The translations under genes and the position numbers were made by a program. From assembly GCA_036244855.1 (NCBI GenBank), contig BQKZ01000092.1, forward strand, positions 134,154-198,153: 64,000 nt of DNA, written 5' to 3'. This DNA comes from Temnopleurus reevesii. Lineage: Eukaryota > Echinodermata > Echinoidea > Temnopleuroida > Temnopleuridae. The notes below the pieces were generated by a model. That model saw only the letters and a program-made list of their open reading frames with translations, ran no database searches and had not been told where the DNA came from. Below are positions 61,193 to 64,000 of the stretch, piece after piece (within the stretch, counting starts at the first letter, position 1; every line of letters begins with the position of its first letter).

Positions 61193-61411
61193 GTTAGCCT
61201 CCTAGAAGTTTTGAATCTTCTGTCATATGAATTCTTAATATAACAGGTTACTTATTTCGGGGAGGTATCCTACACAGTCAAAAATACAACATTTCAGTCT
61301 CCTAATATTTCAATAGGATTTCTCCATGCTTTTTTTTTCAAAGAGCCTTCCACAGGAATTGTTAAGATGTGTACGTCAGAGCAGTCTCTATTACTTCATG
61401 AACTGTGTTGC

Positions 61412-61515
61412 ACTAATAATAATGATAATATGAGGACTTATTTAGCGCTGGTATTCGCCAAGCTCTGATGCTAATGGCGCTCAACATAAAACAATACATT
61501 ACAAACACATAACTG
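61412..61515 (+). mobile_element. AAT-linked short dispersed element, copy 4
   Basis: 'actaataataatgataatat' then 'gaggacttatttagcgctgg', 'ttcgccaagctctgatgc', 'aatggcgctcaacataaa' and 'acaatacattacaa'. The 'tttagcgc ... ggcgctcaaca' frame is a short imperfect palindrome typical of this repeat type. Confidence 0.55.
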
Positions 61516-61997
61516 AATTACTAAACAACTTGAAATATCAAACCAGAATTAATCAAATACATAGAAGTGTTCAGAAAAATATATGTTTTCAAGGCAGCTT
61601 TGAAATGACTGAGGGATGATGACACTGTAGGGATTACACTATCCTCTATTTCAAATGAAAATAACCTCAATTCGTATCATTCCTGTACTTGTATTACATA
61701 TCAGGCATGATATTTTCAAGTTAATTTATGATGGAAAAAAATGTAAATGAACACTAGGTATTTGTTAGGTATTGTTAAGGTGTGCTGCATGATGAACCTT
61801 CTGTGGGACTGTGTACAAATTACACGTCGCATGTACACAAATAGTTAACGTTTTTATTTGTATCATTTGAATGGAGGCCTTACTCTTCATTTACTGAACT
61901 ATTCATGAAATCAATTATTATTCAACAAACTAAAAGTAATTAAAATTCTTGAGCAACATTTTTCCATGTCCAGTTTAGGATACTGGTCTAATAATAA

Positions 61998-62104
61998 AAA
62001 ACCAAAAAAAAAATTTAACCAAAAAAATAATAATTAAAAAAAAAAAAAATTAAAATAAAAAAAAAAAAAAAAAAAAAAAATAATTAAAAAATTAAAGAAA
62101 AAAA
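61998..62104 (+). repeat. A-rich low-complexity block
   Basis: About 105 bases of nearly pure A with scattered T (AATTAAAAA runs). A poly-A tail of a retroposed element is possible, but no element body is recognised before it. Confidence 0.85.
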
Positions 62105-64000
62105 CACAGGTTTATGCACAGCACTTAACTATAGCATCTCTGGTAGATGCAGTTAGAGGGGTATGTGTGATCAGAGAGAGAGATATTTGGAATTGTGGTT
62201 GAGCACTGTGTGTAGTCCCCGTGTGTTCGCTGGGAAAATATGAACAGAGGCAGGTGCCATTAGACCACAAGGTCATCAACTGAACTCCATGTTGGCATGT
62301 CTTGGACCCTTCTGATTATAGTTCTTGATGTGTCCTTGGATCATCTGCAAAGATAGATATTAAACAATTATATTGTCTCTGTTGCATAAATGGTGCCAAA
62401 ATGCCAAATCAAATTCCCATCCCATAATGGTCTATAACACTGCTAAATAGTGCCATGATTCATAGATTGATCAAGATTTTGGGCGGAAAGTCTACAACCT
62501 CCTATTTTACTGCACATTTCAATTCCCTGGTTAAACAATTTCGGAGGTGAAGGCCCCCTCCATATTTCAATTTTTTCTTGTCGGGCTATTGATCCCCTTA
62601 ACTTTTCGCTGGATTTATCCCCCCCCCTTCTGGCTTCTGGACTCATAGGAGTATGCATTCCTTTTCATCTTTCATCCTGACCACTTTTTAGAGACCCTTA
62701 AGTTATAAGTAGCTGTTTCAGCCCCCGCTCTTAGCCCCTGTCATTTACTCTTGAAGCCAAAATCTTCACATTTCAAATGACGAACATAGGACGATAGATT
62801 TCCCTCAATATCAATTACAGATGGGCTCATACATTTCATAATGATCGCCTACCGGTATGAGAAAAATCATAAGAATACTACTACTATTGATATTGCTAAG
62901 TTAGGCAGATAACTTGCCCTATGATGGTATGATTAAATACGTTGGTTCATTGCGTAGGACTCAAGTCCAGTCCTTAGGTTCTTTCTGACCTTTTCTATGT
63001 CAATTTAATGCAATCATATACATCTAATCAGGCTCGATACTGATAACTCTCTTGCTTCCCATGCTGTTTTACTGCAAATTCTTAAGAAAATATTGTGATA
63101 AAGAAATTGACTGAGATGGGGTAATACATTGTCTTTTTTTTTTAAGGTGGGGTTGAAATCTGACCGAATAGTCTTTGTATGTTTGTTAACATATTCTATC
63201 AAGTAATTTAAATGTGATGAATTGCAAATTAATACACCGCTCATTAGAACTGCACTGTGAATATGTATCTTATTTCAGGATTATTAGCCCATTTAACTTG
63301 ATCAATTTGCCAGAAAAGAAGAAAGAATTAATTTTCCCTATATTCATTCCGATGCCTTAATACTTCTTATATCTTAATCTATTCTTTTTCTACTGTTCGT
63401 TGTATATGCTGTATTAAATTTATCACAGTATCTGCAGACTCTTTAGTGTTCGTTTAAGAAGAAAGAGACAATTGAAATGTAGAATTTAAACTGTTTATTG
63501 GTAAAAAAAAAAAATAATAATAACTAAGTACCAGCAAGACAGAAAAATAAATTTGGGTTTTTTTCAGACTTGCGTTAATGTCAACCTCGAGAATGCCTTA
63601 GTGGGGATCAGTCCCACAATTATTACCCCAAATCAATTTATAAATATCTGTAATTTTAAGGTGCTTTCCAGGATTGGTGCAATTCATTTTTATGTTGGTG
63701 TTGCACCTTGTCAATGTGAGTTGGCCAAAATAAGAAGTGCTACATTCTGATTGACATCTTTATTATTTTTTTCAAACATTGTTTATTTTAGTTTTTTCAT
63801 GATCCTATTGTAAGAATGGCAACGATCTGGCACATTTGCACGATATTTCATTCTGTCTAAGCCACATTTCAAATAAGATGCATGATGCTGCTTCGATTCT
63901 GAAAGAAACAATGTTTGTCGCAGGTAAGAGCTTTGATATATTTAAACATTGAGCATTTTTGTATGTTTTTATTTATCGCCATGTGACTATGGATTCATAC

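Larger units (their letters stand above)
61193..64000 (+). other. Intron 36, 5' part
   Basis: AT-rich to the window end. It contains an AAT-linked element (61412-61515) and a poly-A/AT low-complexity block (61998-62104). A 31-codon phase 0-0 open stretch at 63568-63660 is noted but not adopted. Confidence 0.6.

Noticed and set aside
58870..60045. Long minus-strand frame across the gap
   Set aside because: Made mostly of N and of the antisense of the repeat exon.
63568..63660. 31-codon phase 0-0 open stretch between TTTTTTCAG and AAG|GTGCTT
   Set aside because: The phase fits exon 36, but the product (Asn/Ile/Cys-rich) is unlike the linker, the donor is weak and nothing supports it. RNA-seq would decide.

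Overview
The window looks like part of a deuterostome marine invertebrate genome, most likely an echinoderm (sea urchin). It is AT-rich and intron-rich. Its introns carry short (AAT)n-linked elements with cores such as 'gcgctttacatt', which I remember as common in sea urchin and related genomes. An internal near-duplicate of about 460 bp with 2.8% divergence flanks the main N gap and fits a highly heterozygous genome. The organism call is inference; the sequence carries no species marker.

I see one real gene, on the + strand, running through the whole window and open at both ends. It encodes part of a giant titin-like muscle protein. I resolve 36 exons. Their reading-frame phases agree at all 35 junctions, and without exon 27 they sum to 16,116 coding bases (about 5,372 residues). 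Not visible here: start codon, promoter, a supported final stop and kinase domain.

Layout: (1) 1-7057: a partial Ig domain, a PEVK-like linker with a 35-residue repeat, then two Ig domains (exons 1-4). (2) 7058-12595: one 5.5-kb exon coding for about 1,846 residues, almost all acidic, Ser-rich and probably disordered, with one Ig near its end. (3) 13454-21218: two Igs, a string of tiny exons leading to an SH3 domain, then two more Igs. (4) 23464-31965: a Ser/Pro linker, five Igs and three tandem copies of a small acidic exon. (5) 31966-40864: a 6.5-kb intron, an Ig exon with two in-frame stops, one fibronectin type III domain and a short linker. (6) 47887-55424: a PEVK-like exon with acidic and poly-lysine blocks, two Igs and a helical LLKD/YEK/GI motif. 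(7) 58556-61192: a tandem array of 95-residue units, each pairing a PEVK-like stretch with that helical motif, interrupted by a 797-base N gap. The last 2.8 kb is intronic.

Taken together, the domains suggest an I-band type elastic filament segment: Ig beads as stiff units, long charged linkers as springs, SH3 and FnIII as docking sites, and the LLKD array as a possible specialised binding or spacer region. Most Ig exons are phase 1-1, so many can be skipped without breaking the frame, as expected for a gene that tunes filament length by splicing.

Short introns not listed one by one (5191-5949, 14512-14969, 16624-16938, 16972-17351, 19106-19638, 19838-20393, 20449-20895, 26731-27253, 27458-27855, 30478-31170, 40312-40792, 48987-49643, 49721-50468, 54653-55201) are AT-rich and show nothing beyond splice signals and any repeat listed separately. 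I see no tRNA, rRNA, CRISPR or separate protein gene on either strand.
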